64,000 nt of DNA from Tenebrio molitor (Eukaryota; Arthropoda; Insecta; Coleoptera; Tenebrionidae). The notes under the pieces are model-generated. The model had not been told where the DNA came from, did no database searches, and worked only from the letters and a program-made list of their open reading frames with translations. Of the stretch, positions 12,701 through 24,665 are shown piece after piece. The translations under genes and the position numbers were made by a program. The stretch spans positions 45,012,001 through 45,076,000 of the forward strand of contig NC_091046.1 in the NCBI RefSeq assembly GCF_963966145.1, written 5' to 3'. The first letter of the stretch is position 1. Every line of letters starts with the position of its first letter.

Positions 12701-13504
12701 AATGGCCAAGTAGAATTAATGGTAATGTTCTCTTCGAAAGATAGTTTTCGTCTATTAAAGATTTGAAACTAGGTCCACAGAAGACTACTCAAAGACGACG
12801 CCAAAGGTGTCGGTGAGGCACTCGACGATCAAGAATTCGGACAAGGAGTAGTTGCACGAGGTCAAATCTATCTGGTTGTGGGTTCTACTGATTCTGACGG
12901 CGGTGATGGCAAATCGACAGCTGCGCAAGAACGAGAACTAGCCTTGAAGAAACTTCTCACTCCGCTGGTACTAGTCGGTGATGCGTCTTCGGACGACTTG
13001 TCTTTGGACAACATTCAAAGCACCCTCAACCTCAACGTAATACTAATCTCTTTTTTAACTATTTCTTCTAATTGTGATTGACGCAGTTTGACGGTTTGGC
13101 AAAGACGCTCCCTGACAACGTCCACATTCTAACTTTGGAGCCTTGGCAGGAAGACTCTTACATTCTGAGACTGGAGCACATTTTGGAGAACAACGAAGAC
13201 GACTCGCTGTCTCAAGCCGTCAGCGTGGACCTATCGGTACTCACAAAGACGGTGCTTGGGGATGGTCTTAATAAGAATGTTTCAGGGTTTGTTCAGTCTC
13301 TTTGAAGTAACCGAGATTAGGGAGACAACTCTTGGGGCTAATCAGTGGTTGGACGAGTTCGAAGCTAAAGAAAAATATGTGTGGAACGTCAAAGGCGGCG
13401 GCAGTGTTGTCAACAACAAGCCGAGTGCAGCTCCAAGAGCTGACGAGATCAGTCTGAATCCGATGCAGATTCGTACGTTCGTCGTGAAGGTGGCGGCTAA
13501 TTGA
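9768..13504 (+). CDS. Lysosomal-type alpha-mannosidase, copy 3 (GH38)
   Basis: Third tandem GH38 gene. Coding exons: 9768-9854, 9981-10083, 10140-10221, 10312-10497, 10550-11023, 11078-11500, 11551-11747, 11796-11995, 12046-12383, 12430-12721, 12773-13036, 13087-13236 and 13286-13504. The exon at 11078-11500 is uninterrupted where copies 1 and 2 carry an intron, so this copy has 13 exons. It encodes about 1004 residues starting MIKYLLVLAVLSAGGFAS, a likely signal peptide. The motifs HSHDDVGWL, WQIDPFGHS and HHDAITGT are intact. The 5' half and the last three exons are clearly diverged from copies 1 and 2, whereas about 11605-12800 is nearly identical to them, suggesting gene conversion. AATAAA lies at about 13538. 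Same predicted activity as the neighbours. Confidence 0.95.
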
Positions 13505-14560
13505 TATTGATGGTTTAGGGATGTCAGTTTGAAAGGGAATAAAACATATGTAGCAAATCTCTCGAGTTTTCTTATTTCTTTTCATTCTCTTGGTCTAGAT
13601 GGTGACAATAATACTCGTATATCCCTGAAGGGTACGTGGCTCGCTCGTAGCGTTCCATTAATCCCGACGAACCCCTTTCACGGTCCGGCATCCCCAAGAG
13701 TCAAGGGCACTCGATCGGCAGTGTCGTTCGGGTTTTATCATTTTTCCATATTAAATTCCTGCCGCACTACACGCCCCAAGATCCTGTTTACGAGCATCTC
13801 TATGCTGAAAAGGCACCCATTGATTCTGAAACGGCGCTAACTCCAATATATCACACTCCGGGGCTCCGGTGCGGCAGCTTTATGCCCGGCATTGTCTCCG
13901 GTCCCTTTCCGGGAGGGGTGCTGGTGACGTTTCCAGCCGTCGGTGACGTAACGATGCCAAAACCGACGCCTGCGTCGACATATTCACGGTCGGCCCGATC
14001 GACTCGACGCTCAGCTAAGCCGGGAACATCAGTTCTCGGTCAGCAGTGGGAAAGCGCGCTTTTCTCGCCGACGCTGTCATGTTCTGTGGCGGCACTCATT
14101 TTCCGGATTGTTGCGCCGCCTCCGGTCCCATCTCGCGCTTCTAGGTGTGCACCTGGGGGGCCCGCTCCCGACCCAGCCACGGTGCGACTGATCCTGCGAT
14201 TTTTCAGGGGGTGGGATGCTCGACGCTGCTCCTCTTAAATGACTTGCGGCACTTTTAAGGTATTTATGACTTCTCTGTGGTATCCCCGCACAAAAAACAA
14301 CACAACCACTCGATGGAGACACTCTCACATGTAAACATGGCCGATTTTTCGGCTCTTTCACCCCGGCGCGTCTCCCAAACTGCAGATCCAACGGAGAGAC
14401 AAGTCGTCGACGCATTTTAGGCCTAAAAACCCCACAATCGATACATTCCACGAAGCGAGGCGCAAAAACAATTTCCCAAAAAAGCTCGTTACAAGCTTTG
14501 TTTTTATTTACCGCGTTCTCATGCCACGTCCGGAGGTTATTAAACTTGGATATGAAATGC
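13505..14560. other. CpG-rich noncoding block downstream of the mannosidase array
   Basis: From about 13620 to 14450 the DNA is unusually GC- and CpG-rich for this window. Open frames exist on both strands but start and stop arbitrarily, show no recognisable domains and overlap each other. I see no splice-linked gene. It could be regulatory. Confidence 0.35.
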
Positions 14561-17500
14561 ATGACAGTGTGTATGTAAATGAGGCTTAAGCTATTTTACC
14601 ATAAAAACACTTTTTTCTCTGGTGGAGAATTCGTAATCACTCTGGCAAGGTTTTCGAGTAAAAAATTGTATTTCTATTTTAAAAATTGCCATGATAAATG
14701 TACTAGGTTAAGGAGTGTCTCAAAATGAGGTTGATATATTTAAAATTATTTATGGGCTTGATGGATCGAAATAAAAATGTGCGCTAAAAATATAGGTGTG
14801 TCCCCTGACTCACCTTGTAAAAATAAAAAGTCGCAGTGGCGGTGTTTTTGTGCAAACTGGGAACGACTTTGTTGACAATTACCGAGAAAATTAAAAGAAA
14901 ACACCGAAATCGACGAAACTGTAAACAGGAGAAGTTTCGGCAAACGTGTTTTGGATGGAACTACTGTTCAGAGATTATGTTTCAACGAAACTTAAGAAGA
15001 CAACAGAAAATAATTCAATTTCTGACAAGATGATTACTTCTCTCGTAACGTACGTAACACAAAGAAAATCGTATTTTCGAAAAATGACCGCACACTTTGG
15101 CAAACATCAATTTTTTAAATTTAGCAAACAACAAATCTTAATTCGTATCAATGTTACACTCATTTTTTACGAAACAGCTGCTTTGGTGTGGAAAAATCGC
15201 CGATAATGACATGCCAACCTTTACTAAAATGTATTTTCTTGTGTTCCTTGCGTAAGCAATTTACCAAAAACCATGTTTTGTTAAACGAAGCATCTATTAT
15301 TACGTCAACAAAGCCACGACGATAGTTTCCCTACGGTATTAAACTGTGGCTTCACTTACCTTTCTCGTCTCCGCAATTACTCCTTCCGGCTGACCTTTTC
15401 TTTGTGTTTTTTAACTCCACCCGAATTTTGTGTACCTAACTCAACTAATAACCCGTGTTTATGGGGCCCTTTTGTGTTCACGACGTGACATTTTTCAATT
15501 AATTCCAAAATGTTTACCTTCAATTCTAACCTAAAAATATTGTTATGGAGCAACCCCAATATTGACAAACACATCTTTATGGCCTTTTTGTGATGACTTT
15601 ACCAAACTATCGTGAACAAACACCGTAAATTCTTCACGGAACTGCAACAAATCAACCAGAGCGTTTGACACCAAAACGGTACCAACCGCTGAAAATTAAA
15701 TCTCCAGATTGGAACGACTAATCCGAGAAATAAATTGTTTAAAACTAATTACAATGATTTGAGAAGAAAATGATTTATTGCTAAAGCTTTTAAATAATGT
15801 CAGTGGAGTGTTTGTGGTAGGAAAGGTGAGTTGGCATTTCTTACAGTATAATACAGTATGGAAACTGTCATTATCGTAATTGGCAAGAAAATTTGCTTTG
15901 TTTCTTTTAAAATAAACTTTGATAAATAGGGAGTGGAGAGACGTCAACTCTTGATCCATTTATAACACGAATTGTGAAAAATATTCAAACCCGCCCCCAC
16001 GTTTCCATCAACATGTCAAATTCAGATTTTCATATTCTAAGCCTCCGCTCGCGGAGAAAACTACTCATGAAATAAATTCGCCGTGTTCCCACAATTCGCC
16101 TTTGTATAAGTAATCTGAGTGTGGAGCCATAAAACTTTTATTGTGATTATTCTTCACCATCAGAAAACAATTTCGGTAGACATAAAGATGACCAAATAGC
16201 GTGATTTCTCGGTATTTACGACGCCATTACAACTGGTGTAACTCTTCCGTTCGCTGATAAAAACCGATAAAGCAATTTGATTGTGTGAATTTTTTAAAGG
16301 AACCACGAGGGAAAAGTCCTCCGTTACAGATTGCTCTAGATTAACTAATCCTGCAGGCTGACGCTTGACACATGACCGTCTTCTGTTCGTTGTAACCGTA
16401 AAAACTTCCCAACTTTATAGAGAAACTTTCCAGACGTCTTCAATCCACCTTCGGTCTCGTAATAATCGCTGCAGTTGCAGAAAACGAAACTCGGGATGCA
16501 GCTACTGCAGGAAATGAATCTCCGAGCGATCGTCGCTGGACTATCAGAAATTAATCTCGGATTGATTCAGTACTTCCCCGGATTCAATTTCTTTTACGGT
16601 TTGGATATCACATTTCAGTATTTTATTTTAAAACGGGATCCTCATATCGCTGCAGAATTTTTCAATTTTGCGGCGATATTTCGACGGAACTGCAGAAAAT
16701 GAAAAGTTAACAGCGAAGAGTCTTCGCGTTTAATAAAGACAAAGGGTGATGCAATCTGGAAAGAAAATATTTGCGTATAAATAGCAGGTGTTGTTTACTA
16801 AAAGAAACGTTTATTTCGAGGAATCTCAGGTTGTTTGAAAGGAAACGTCTTTGAATGCAAACTTTCCAAGTGTTTCGAGCTTCTTTCGCACAAAGGCTCT
16901 TTCGAATTAAATCATCGACGTTATTTTTGCGCGAGATGGATCTTCCAAGGAAAACATTTCTCTTTAAAAACCCCGTTTCAGTCATTTTCCTGCTTCTGAG
17001 AACTGCAATCAAACGTATCGAGATTAATCCACTCAAATACCATTTCATCCAGATGCTCCGATATGTGTCAGGATCAAGGCGGTTGAGATAGATGAGGACT
17101 TGTCGAAAATGGTAACAAGGCTTCCTTAATTGTCCTGTTTTCATCAATCATAACGGCAGAAGCTTGTTATGGAAGCACCTGCGGCACAGGACGCCAAAAT
17201 TTGATAAGTGACAGTAGTGTATTCTGAAAAATGAAAGAAATTGATTGTCAAGGAGAGTTGTGAACTTATAAATATTTAAATAATTGAAAATTAGTTACTC
17301 GCGGTGATGAGACAAAAAGTTTTCCAATCAAATTAGACATGCAAACAACTCTTAAATTCAATTTTCTAATTTAAATAATTAAGGCGAAAAATTGTGTAAA
17401 TAGGTGGGCGTAGATGGCGCTTTGGCCGGTTGTCCATCAATTACAATTTACGTCTGTGATCATTTCCATAAAGAGAATCAAAGAAAAAATTAGTTGGAGT

Positions 17501-17940
17501 TGTGTTTTTGTGCGTTTTTTTGGGTAAACTAGCCACAAAAAGTCGTTGAGAAGTTTCAAAAGCGTGCTTCCAACTGTTCTGCACCATCCACTGTTATGCT
17601 TCTCTCAGCAAGTTTTGAGGTTAGAATTGAAGTGAAATGTTGCAGAAGCACACAGCGTTATAATTACGCAACACACTAATGTTACACATTAAGTTAGTTA
17701 AAATTAAATTAACAGAACACGAACATTGGGTACGGCACGGAATGAAAAAGGCAAAACATGAAAATTAATTATTAACCATGGACAATTGACTGGTGAGTGG
17801 AATCCATAGTTTGATACAGTTTGGAAATGGTTGTCAAGATTGCGCATGTCAAAATTATTATGATCACAAGTATCTGATACTTCTGACTGTGCTCGTTTTC
17901 ACCGTGCGCAATTTTTTTTTCGGAAGACAGCCATTTTTTT
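14561..17940. other. AT-rich intergenic DNA, no gene seen
   Basis: Mostly AT-rich sequence with scattered short open frames on both strands. The longest (minus strand, 16707-17147) has a basic, low-information composition without a recognisable domain. I see no convincing repeat or RNA gene. Confidence 0.35.
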
Positions 17941-18720
17941 CAGATAATGACGACATTATTCATCCCGCGGCCAAATTAATGAAACTTTATGGTCCTCATC
18001 TCGACTTTATCCTCAGATAAATTAAACAGAGCCGAGTCGGGTTGTGCAGAAGTCCCGTCGGCCGCCTCGAGTACACACCAATAAATTGCGATTAATTTGG
18101 AGTTTATCAATTTTTGTGGAAGCGACTCCACCTATTCGTTCCGGGGAGATACCCCGGCCCGTCGATAACGACGCATTGTCGTGCCGCAGCGATCAGTCCG
18201 CCCCGTTGCCAATTAGGGCTCGTCGAAATCGGGCCGAAAGTCGATTGATCCCGTTATTAACAGCGAGATGGCATGTCGCACCACCAACTTTCTTCATCAC
18301 GGGCTGCAGTTTACTGTAAACTAATCGCGACACGTCGGTCGATCGATCCGGGGCATCCTGGGGGAAATCACGATGCAGATCGTGTACTTCACCCGACTGA
18401 CCCACTTTCGACTTAAGAAAGTTGATCCGCATCCTTTGTCGTGTTGGGCCCGCCCGAAATTGGGGATTAACTTGAGCCCCAATTATATTAGCGGTTTTGG
18501 GGCGCCGTGTTCTGACACCGGTTGGGGGACTTCCGATGCAGCACTTGCTCCATGATTTATTCCACAGTGGGAGCCGCGAGGGTGACTCGCTGGAGGTGAA
18601 TATGCAGTTGACGTCTGACCTTTCTCCAGATGGATTTACTTTTGGAGAAATGCTATTAACTCCCGGTTCGCCCGGGGGGAAAATCCGGAGAGCCCAACGG
18701 TTTCATTTCATTACGGCGAT
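17941..18720. other. CpG-rich noncoding block
   Basis: Unique-looking GC- and CpG-rich sequence in an AT-rich neighbourhood, with many short TAAT and GATA-type motifs. Open frames have no domain signal. A cis-regulatory role is possible but only inferred from composition. Confidence 0.3.
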
Positions 18721-18959
18721 AATAATCTAGAAGTATGGCGCAGACTATTTGTTACAAACTTCGCCATTACGCTCTCGACTTATTGTTGGCGAATCTCTCA
18801 AGGATATTAAGCCGTTCGGAGAGGCAAAAATTAAATTATCTCCCATCATACTCGTAATGTCTGGACGATAGTCTAGCACTAAGACTCAGTGGAAGTTCAG
18901 AGTTATTATAAATGTTTTTTACGGCGTAGTGGACTGTAAAAGCCACTTACAGTGTATGG

Positions 18960-19260
18960 CGTAATATACCTACTATAAATTGAGATGATTAGTTGGTTGC
19001 ATAAAAACAAGGAGCTTTAAGACAATGTGATTTAAAATTAAAAGATTATAACCAATTTTAAGGGATTAAGTGTGAAGTGACAAGTGTGAACTGTCAAATG
19101 TCAAAACCAAAACCATAAAAACTGGACAAATATCAGGCATCCATTTGGAATTAATTCGAGATTTCATCATATTTCTTGCACCATCTTTTACCTTTTATCT
19201 TTTGATTTCTAATTTTCAACATTTTCCAAAAGAAATGAATGGACCCACTTTGAGATGCTC
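18960..19260 (+). repeat. Dispersed repeat family R1, copy a (short)
   Basis: Begins with GGTTGCATAAAAACAAGG near 18995 and the ATTAAGACAATGT-like stretch seen in the copies at 26690, 51265 and 62280. At 19078 it jumps to GTGACAAGTGTGAACTGTCA, which lies some 750 bp further on in the 51 kb copy (52031). It is therefore an internally deleted member. Element class unknown. Confidence 0.55.
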
Positions 19261-19559
19261 CCTAAGAGTACAAGGCACAAATGCCGTCCCCAATTTGGTT
19301 TAATTCTAGATTTCTTTTTATTTCTTGGATGGATCTTACATGAGAGACATTTTAGAAATTTTTAGCGGAGCTGTTTTCTTTGAAACGTGAAATTGTAATT
19401 ATCTTGACACATCTCTCTAACAAGACAGGGATCTAATTGTCTTATTATCGTGCTTCTCTGCCGGCTGAAGGTTTTAAGCCAGAAAGTTAGAAAATCGTCA
19501 AACTCGCCTGATTCGCAACAATCTCATATTAAAGCAATTTGGCGGAGGACTGAAACAAG

Positions 19560-21180
19560 CATTTTTTCAGTTTTTACAAAACGGAAGCCGACCCTTCATT
19601 TGCATATTTGAGCCCGTTTTTATAATCGGGGTCGTGTGGGTTAACAACCCTCGTCATTTCCGCCCCTCCTCCCTAATTTGCAACAGTCGTTTTTCAAAGA
19701 AACAATTTCGCAAACTGGCCTTGGCGTTGATAAATTCGATAATTCCGTTGACTAATCAGAAAGTGACAGGTCCTCGATCCCGATTTTTCCCGGACCCTTG
19801 CACCTTGCGGGCGCGCCTCTTCCGGGCAGTCCCTCGAATTTCCGGATTGTTTGGAGATTAACCGTCCTGCTCTCCAATATCCCGGGGCCATTCAAGCCGT
19901 AAGTGGCAACACATGGGGACTTTAATAAAAGGGATGTCCGTCAATTTATTACGAGGTTTGAATTCACCCTGCGATAAGGGAAAAACGCCGGTTCAGCGCG
20001 GCGCAATCACCCTAAAAACAACACCTCATCAAATATTTCACGTGTGTCCTGAAACAACACGACCTCAACTATTTGGTTTTGAAACAAAGAATGCGCAAAG
20101 CACACTGGAGGAGGGTCGTGGGATATTCATGGATTTTGCGCGAATGTTTTCCTTCAGGTGGGTCATCAGAGGATCGGTTTGTCGATACCACTCGGAGACT
20201 GTTACACATACGGGGCGATTGCGGCTGGCCTTGAACTTCCGGTTTCTGTATCTTGCGTGCTTGGGGGATGATGGAGAGGGGTGGTAGCGTGTGACCGATT
20301 ACGTCGGGATTAAAGGGATTATCGGATTTTCCGCCGAACATTCAGACGTATAATTGCTCCTGAAAAGTACACAGAAATAGAACAGCAGAAGCATTTTTAG
20401 ATCCGCAGATCGCACAGATAAGACACAAGCTTGTCTTGCACGCGATCCCTTTGCCCAAGAATCGAAAAAAATTAAATTCATCTCGACGACAGCGCCACCT
20501 GTCAATATGGCCGCAGCAATGGCGTCGCTCTGGTCGCAATTTAAAAACTTACGAGATTGATTCGTCGGAGGTAACGACGAACAAGACGTCAAACTTGGAG
20601 GATTTATTTAATTTATTCAAAACGAGTCGACTCTCGAGAGAGGCGCAACTGGAGCACATGTAATGCTCTTACATCCCCATCAAACAGCAATTCAAGTTCC
20701 ATCAATGCGCCAAACAGAATCGATAGCCCAATTATGAAGTAGGCAAGAATGGGGGCCAGCTATTTAGCATACACAAGTGGCTCTTCGATTCAGAGCCAAT
20801 CATAGGTGAGGCGTGGCCCCATTGAGGTGAACAATTCGGAGGAAGTCGATGTAATTATGCAGCCGTCGGGGAACCACCTGAATTCGAGCCGTGACGTCGC
20901 AAATCGGATGGAAACGTTTCTTCGGGGGCCGCTTCAATAAAACAAGATTTATTACGTCAATACTGCGAAAAAGCCAAGCAGTGATACCAACGCGAGCTCC
21001 CTGGGGGAGGCTCGGCGTATCGGCTCGTTCATCTGGATACAGACGACCTGTTCCTGGAGACTGGTTAAGTGGTGGTCGGAATGGAAGCGGGTTGAAGGGC
21101 GTGGGTGCGTTGGTTAACCTGGAATTTTTTGTTGCGATTGCTTTCTGTGGTGTTAAACAAGAGAATTGGTGGAGGGGGTT
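19560..21180. other. CpG-rich noncoding block
   Basis: Alternating GC-rich patches (for example about 19780-20020, 20420-20560 and 20900-21240) without a supportable gene. Short frames on both strands lack domains. No repeats were recognised until 21188. Confidence 0.3.
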
Positions 21181-21187
21181 GGGAAAG

Positions 21188-24021
21188 ATGGTGGATGCGC
21201 CGGGAAATATTTCAGAGAGTTTTGACGGCTACTGGATATGAAACTTATGTTTTGACAAATTGAGGAACGCACACCATAAATTAAGCAGGAAATTTATAGG
21301 TTTCAATAATGGTGGATGCGCCGGGAAAGGTTTGAACACTTCATTAACAATTTATTGGTCCAATGAATTAAATCAAGTCTTATAATTTAATTTCGTGCGA
21401 TTGCCTTTGACAAATCGATTCAAGACAACCTCAAATAAATATCTGGCGTTTGCTAAAGAGTCGATTGGACTTTTATTTTGGATGAGGTAAACCTAATCTA
21501 AGAACTGCAATAGGGTTGTTACTTATCTGGATTCTCTAAAATTTAGTAGTTGCGTATTCAAATTGCTTTAACAAATCAAAGAAAATTACAGATAACTAAG
21601 CAAATGTTATCGGATTTTCTTTATGAGTTGGATTAGATATAAAAACTTTGTTTTATAAATTTTATTGTCACCAATCAAACGTAAGGAATCGTTAATTGGT
21701 ATTTCTAACATTAAGCAGGAATTTTTATCATCTTGAGTTTGCAGTTTGATGCGCTAAAAATGTTTGAAAGCATTTTATTGCAATTTATTAGTGTAGCGAA
21801 TTAGTTCAAATCTTGTAATTTCATTTCGCACAGTTTCCCTTGACAAATCAAACGAAGAAAATGCGGTATTTAGCAAAAAATCGCTTGGAAATCTTAGATT
21901 TTTGTTTTAAGATGAACTAAACCAAAACCAGAAGCTACCAGAGAGCAAAGAAAAAGAAAAAACAAGCAAAGAAAAAATGAAGAAAGAACCACAAGAATGG
22001 TGGATGCGCCGGAAAATACAGTTTGATTTTGAAAGTTGTGCAAATATTTTAACCTGAGGTAGTACGTGTTAAAAGAAGTCGAAATAACCCAACTTGTCTT
22101 ATACAATGTTAATGGTTTACAAGAGAATCAAAGGAATCAGTTTGTTTGGGAACCGCTGAATGAATTTTTGATAACATTAGTAAAATAATGATAAAACAGT
22201 GCCTGTAACTTATTTACAAAACAACAAAGGCTTAAACAACAAAGTAAAAAGACTGTAATTGTTAGTAAAAGCATAAAATGAAACATCAAAGAAGTACCTG
22301 CCATCGTTTGCAATGCAAGCTTCAGCACGACGTGCCCAAAAAAGCCGAATTCGATTCAGAAGGCCTGTGTTTTGACGAATTTAATGAGCGGTGTTTTGAA
22401 CTCGCAGCCAAAATACAAACTGACAAACTCCCAAGACGCCGATTTCTTGTTCGTGGCTGGTTTTCAATTTCGTTGGCGGCCAAGATCGCGCTTATTCATT
22501 TCGGAACACGCGAAATAGTGAAGATGCTGCACAACGTTAACAAAGGTTCGTGCATTGGGAAGTATCCTTTGAGGAAACCTTTCACCGTAGATTTGCCGTG
22601 CTAGCTTTGAGTGTCCACGGGCTTCGCCATAGATCAAAACCATATCGGTTTTCTCCAGGTTGGTGAAAATTACTTAATTGTCAAAATTACTTAATCTTGA
22701 ATTAAATGACAAGAAAAAAATTGTACAATGATTTTTTTTCACAATTTTTCATAAAACACAGTGGCCCCCAAACTTTTTTTGAAAAACTGTTAGCCTGTTT
22801 GTCTCGAAAATATCAACACAAATGTACCGTACGATCAACAATTATTTAGATAAGGGGCGGCTATGACTTTGAGAGTGACAGATTTTTCGTATCTTTGTTA
22901 ATTCAGCTAATAAACGTCAAACAACTGTCACTATTAATCCAAGTTTAACGCAAAAACTGTTCTTACTTCAGAACATAAAATATTCATCATTAAATCGTAA
23001 TGGTGGAGAATGGAGTTTCGACAAAAATGTCCAAATTTAAATGGAAACAGGTATATGCAACCCAAAATACTTCCATGCATTCAGAGCATCCGAACGTCTA
23101 GATTTGGAAATACGTCCAAAATCTCAAAGGATTCTTTGATCTAAATAATTGTTGATCGCACAGTATAAGGCATTATTGGCTCAATAATTACCTTTTCTGG
23201 GGTTCTATCACAGGTTAAAAAATCTGCACAACTTTCAATATCACCCTGTATAACAAAGAAATCAAACCAATATGTATGATAATGGGCAAAAATAGGGAAT
23301 TGTAAAAATTATGAGAGAAACGTTGCGACTATTAACTGACAATTAAAAACCTTGTTTTTTTTTTTTTAGTTGGCAGTGTATTTTAAGTTTTATGTTGGCA
23401 TACCGGAATTTCAAATTGGAACCAGGTGTCAAATAAAACAAAGTTGTCGTTATCACCCTTTTTTTTTAATGGTTTTTACAACAGCACAATTGTATAAAAT
23501 TGGAAAATTTATTTAAAGAAAAAACATCTCATATTTTGTAAATATCGTTTTGTCAAATAACGGTAAGTTGGCACTACCAGCAAAAGTAACTAGGCGCGCC
23601 AATAAGGTTGTTGACGTATTCAATCACAAGTTTTAAGCGACCTTGAACTTGACAATTCACATCCAAAACGTTTTTACTTTACGTGTTAACGTTAATAAAA
23701 TATTTGCAAAAATGGTGGTTGCGCCAAAAATATTTGAATTACAACAATTAGTATCTTTCTTGTCTCATGCAGTAGGTCAAAGCTAGTTGTTGCATTTTAT
23801 GATTTTTACTTTAATAAACCACCAAAAAAAAAACTGTTTCATTACCTCAGATAATAAGCAAGAAATGGTAAATTTAAAAATTATGATAAAGTTTTATGAT
23901 ATAAACTCAAGTGATACACTATATTTGATCTGTTTCACTCGCACGATCCAGCGAAACAAGCACTAAACTTTTATCTTTAATACCATAAAAATGTTGCAAA
24001 AATGGTGGATGCGCCGGGAAT
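21188..24021 (+). repeat. Cluster of repeats with the core ATGGTGGATGCGCCGGGAA
   Basis: The core occurs at 21188, 21309, 21997 (one G fewer), 23712 (diverged) and 24002, all on the plus strand; another sits at 39366. Flanks of some copies are also related. After 21309 and near 21755, TTAAGCAGGAA... and a segment ending TTTGACAAATC recur at about 21282-21420 and 21712-21850. The core is much better conserved than the flanks. No protein is encoded. The family is unidentified. Confidence 0.6.
22825..23166. mobile_element. MITE-like element with inverted ends
   Basis: CGATCAACAATTATTTAGAT at 22831-22850 is matched in inverse orientation at 23139-23158, and the outer bases also pair (GTACCGTA against TATACTGT). 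About 340 bp, no open frame of note. Most likely a non-autonomous DNA transposon; the superfamily is not determinable by eye. Confidence 0.6.
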
Positions 24022-24050
24022 ATTTTAAATAAAATCATTAATATCTTTTT

Positions 24051-24400
24051 CTACGATCGTGCAAAAAGTGAGTGTTCATTGCATTGTTTTTAGTGGAAAA
24101 AGTTCCTCTTAATTGCACTAGTGCAATAAAGTCTTTATTGCACGCATCTGTCAACAGTCTGTCTACGATCGTGCAAAAAGTGAGTGTTTATTGCATTTTT
24201 CACACACGACGCACAGGACTCAACTGTTGTTTATCGTTGTTCTTTTCTCGTTTTTTTGTTCGATCGTAGAAAAAATGTTGTATGCAACACATGCAAAAAG
24301 TGTTATTGCACTTGACGTGATGTCCCACTTGTCTGCGGCTCTTGGGACAATTTTTACGTCGCGTGCAATAATCATTCACTTTTTGCACTTGTTGCATAAA
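24051..24400. repeat. Direct and inverted short repeats around CTACGATCGTGCAAAAAG
   Basis: CTACGATCGTGCAAAAAGTG followed by AGTGTTCATTGCATT occurs at 24051 and again at 24163 (GTTTATTGCATT). The inverse TTCGATCGTAG lies near 24260, and inverted ATTCACTTTTTGCACTTG near 24373. GTGCAATAA and TTATTGCAC units also pair. The region can fold into several hairpins. It is probably a degraded foldback-type element. Confidence 0.5.
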
Positions 24401-24452
24401 TAACTATTGTTGTTTCATAGATCATATCAAATCCAGTTAGTGCATTTTATAC

Positions 24453-24665
24453 ATCGGGTGTTTATTTTATTTATCTCAAAGTTGGCGTTGAAGAGTCGAT
24501 TGTGATCGCACCACGGATTACATTTCAGCCAGACTACGAATCAGCTGTTTAAATCTAACCTCACTTTTTGCGTTGTTTGTATTTTTTCTCTGCAGACGGA
24601 CGAGTTGCGTTCACAATCGAGTCTGCAACGCCAACTTTGACGATAAATTTAAATGAACACCCGAT
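24453..24665. mobile_element. Small MITE with about 58-bp terminal inverted repeats
   Basis: The left end (24453-24509) and right end (24607-24665) are inverse copies. Both start ATCGGGTGTT and include TCAAAGTTGGCGTTG and GATTGTGA. The total is 213 bp, so the element is mostly inverted repeat. No coding capacity. A clear target-site duplication is not visible. Confidence 0.75.

Noticed and set aside
13882..14238. 118-residue frame in the CpG-rich block as a gene
   Set aside because: Pro/Ser/Arg-rich composition expected from GC-rich noncoding DNA, with a competing frame on the opposite strand.
16707..17147. 146-residue minus-strand frame as a gene
   Set aside because: Low-complexity basic composition, no domain, and no splice or promoter context.
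22278..22604. 108-residue plus-strand frame as a gene
   Set aside because: No recognisable domain; lies in a repeat-rich region. It could be a transposon fragment but nothing supports it.
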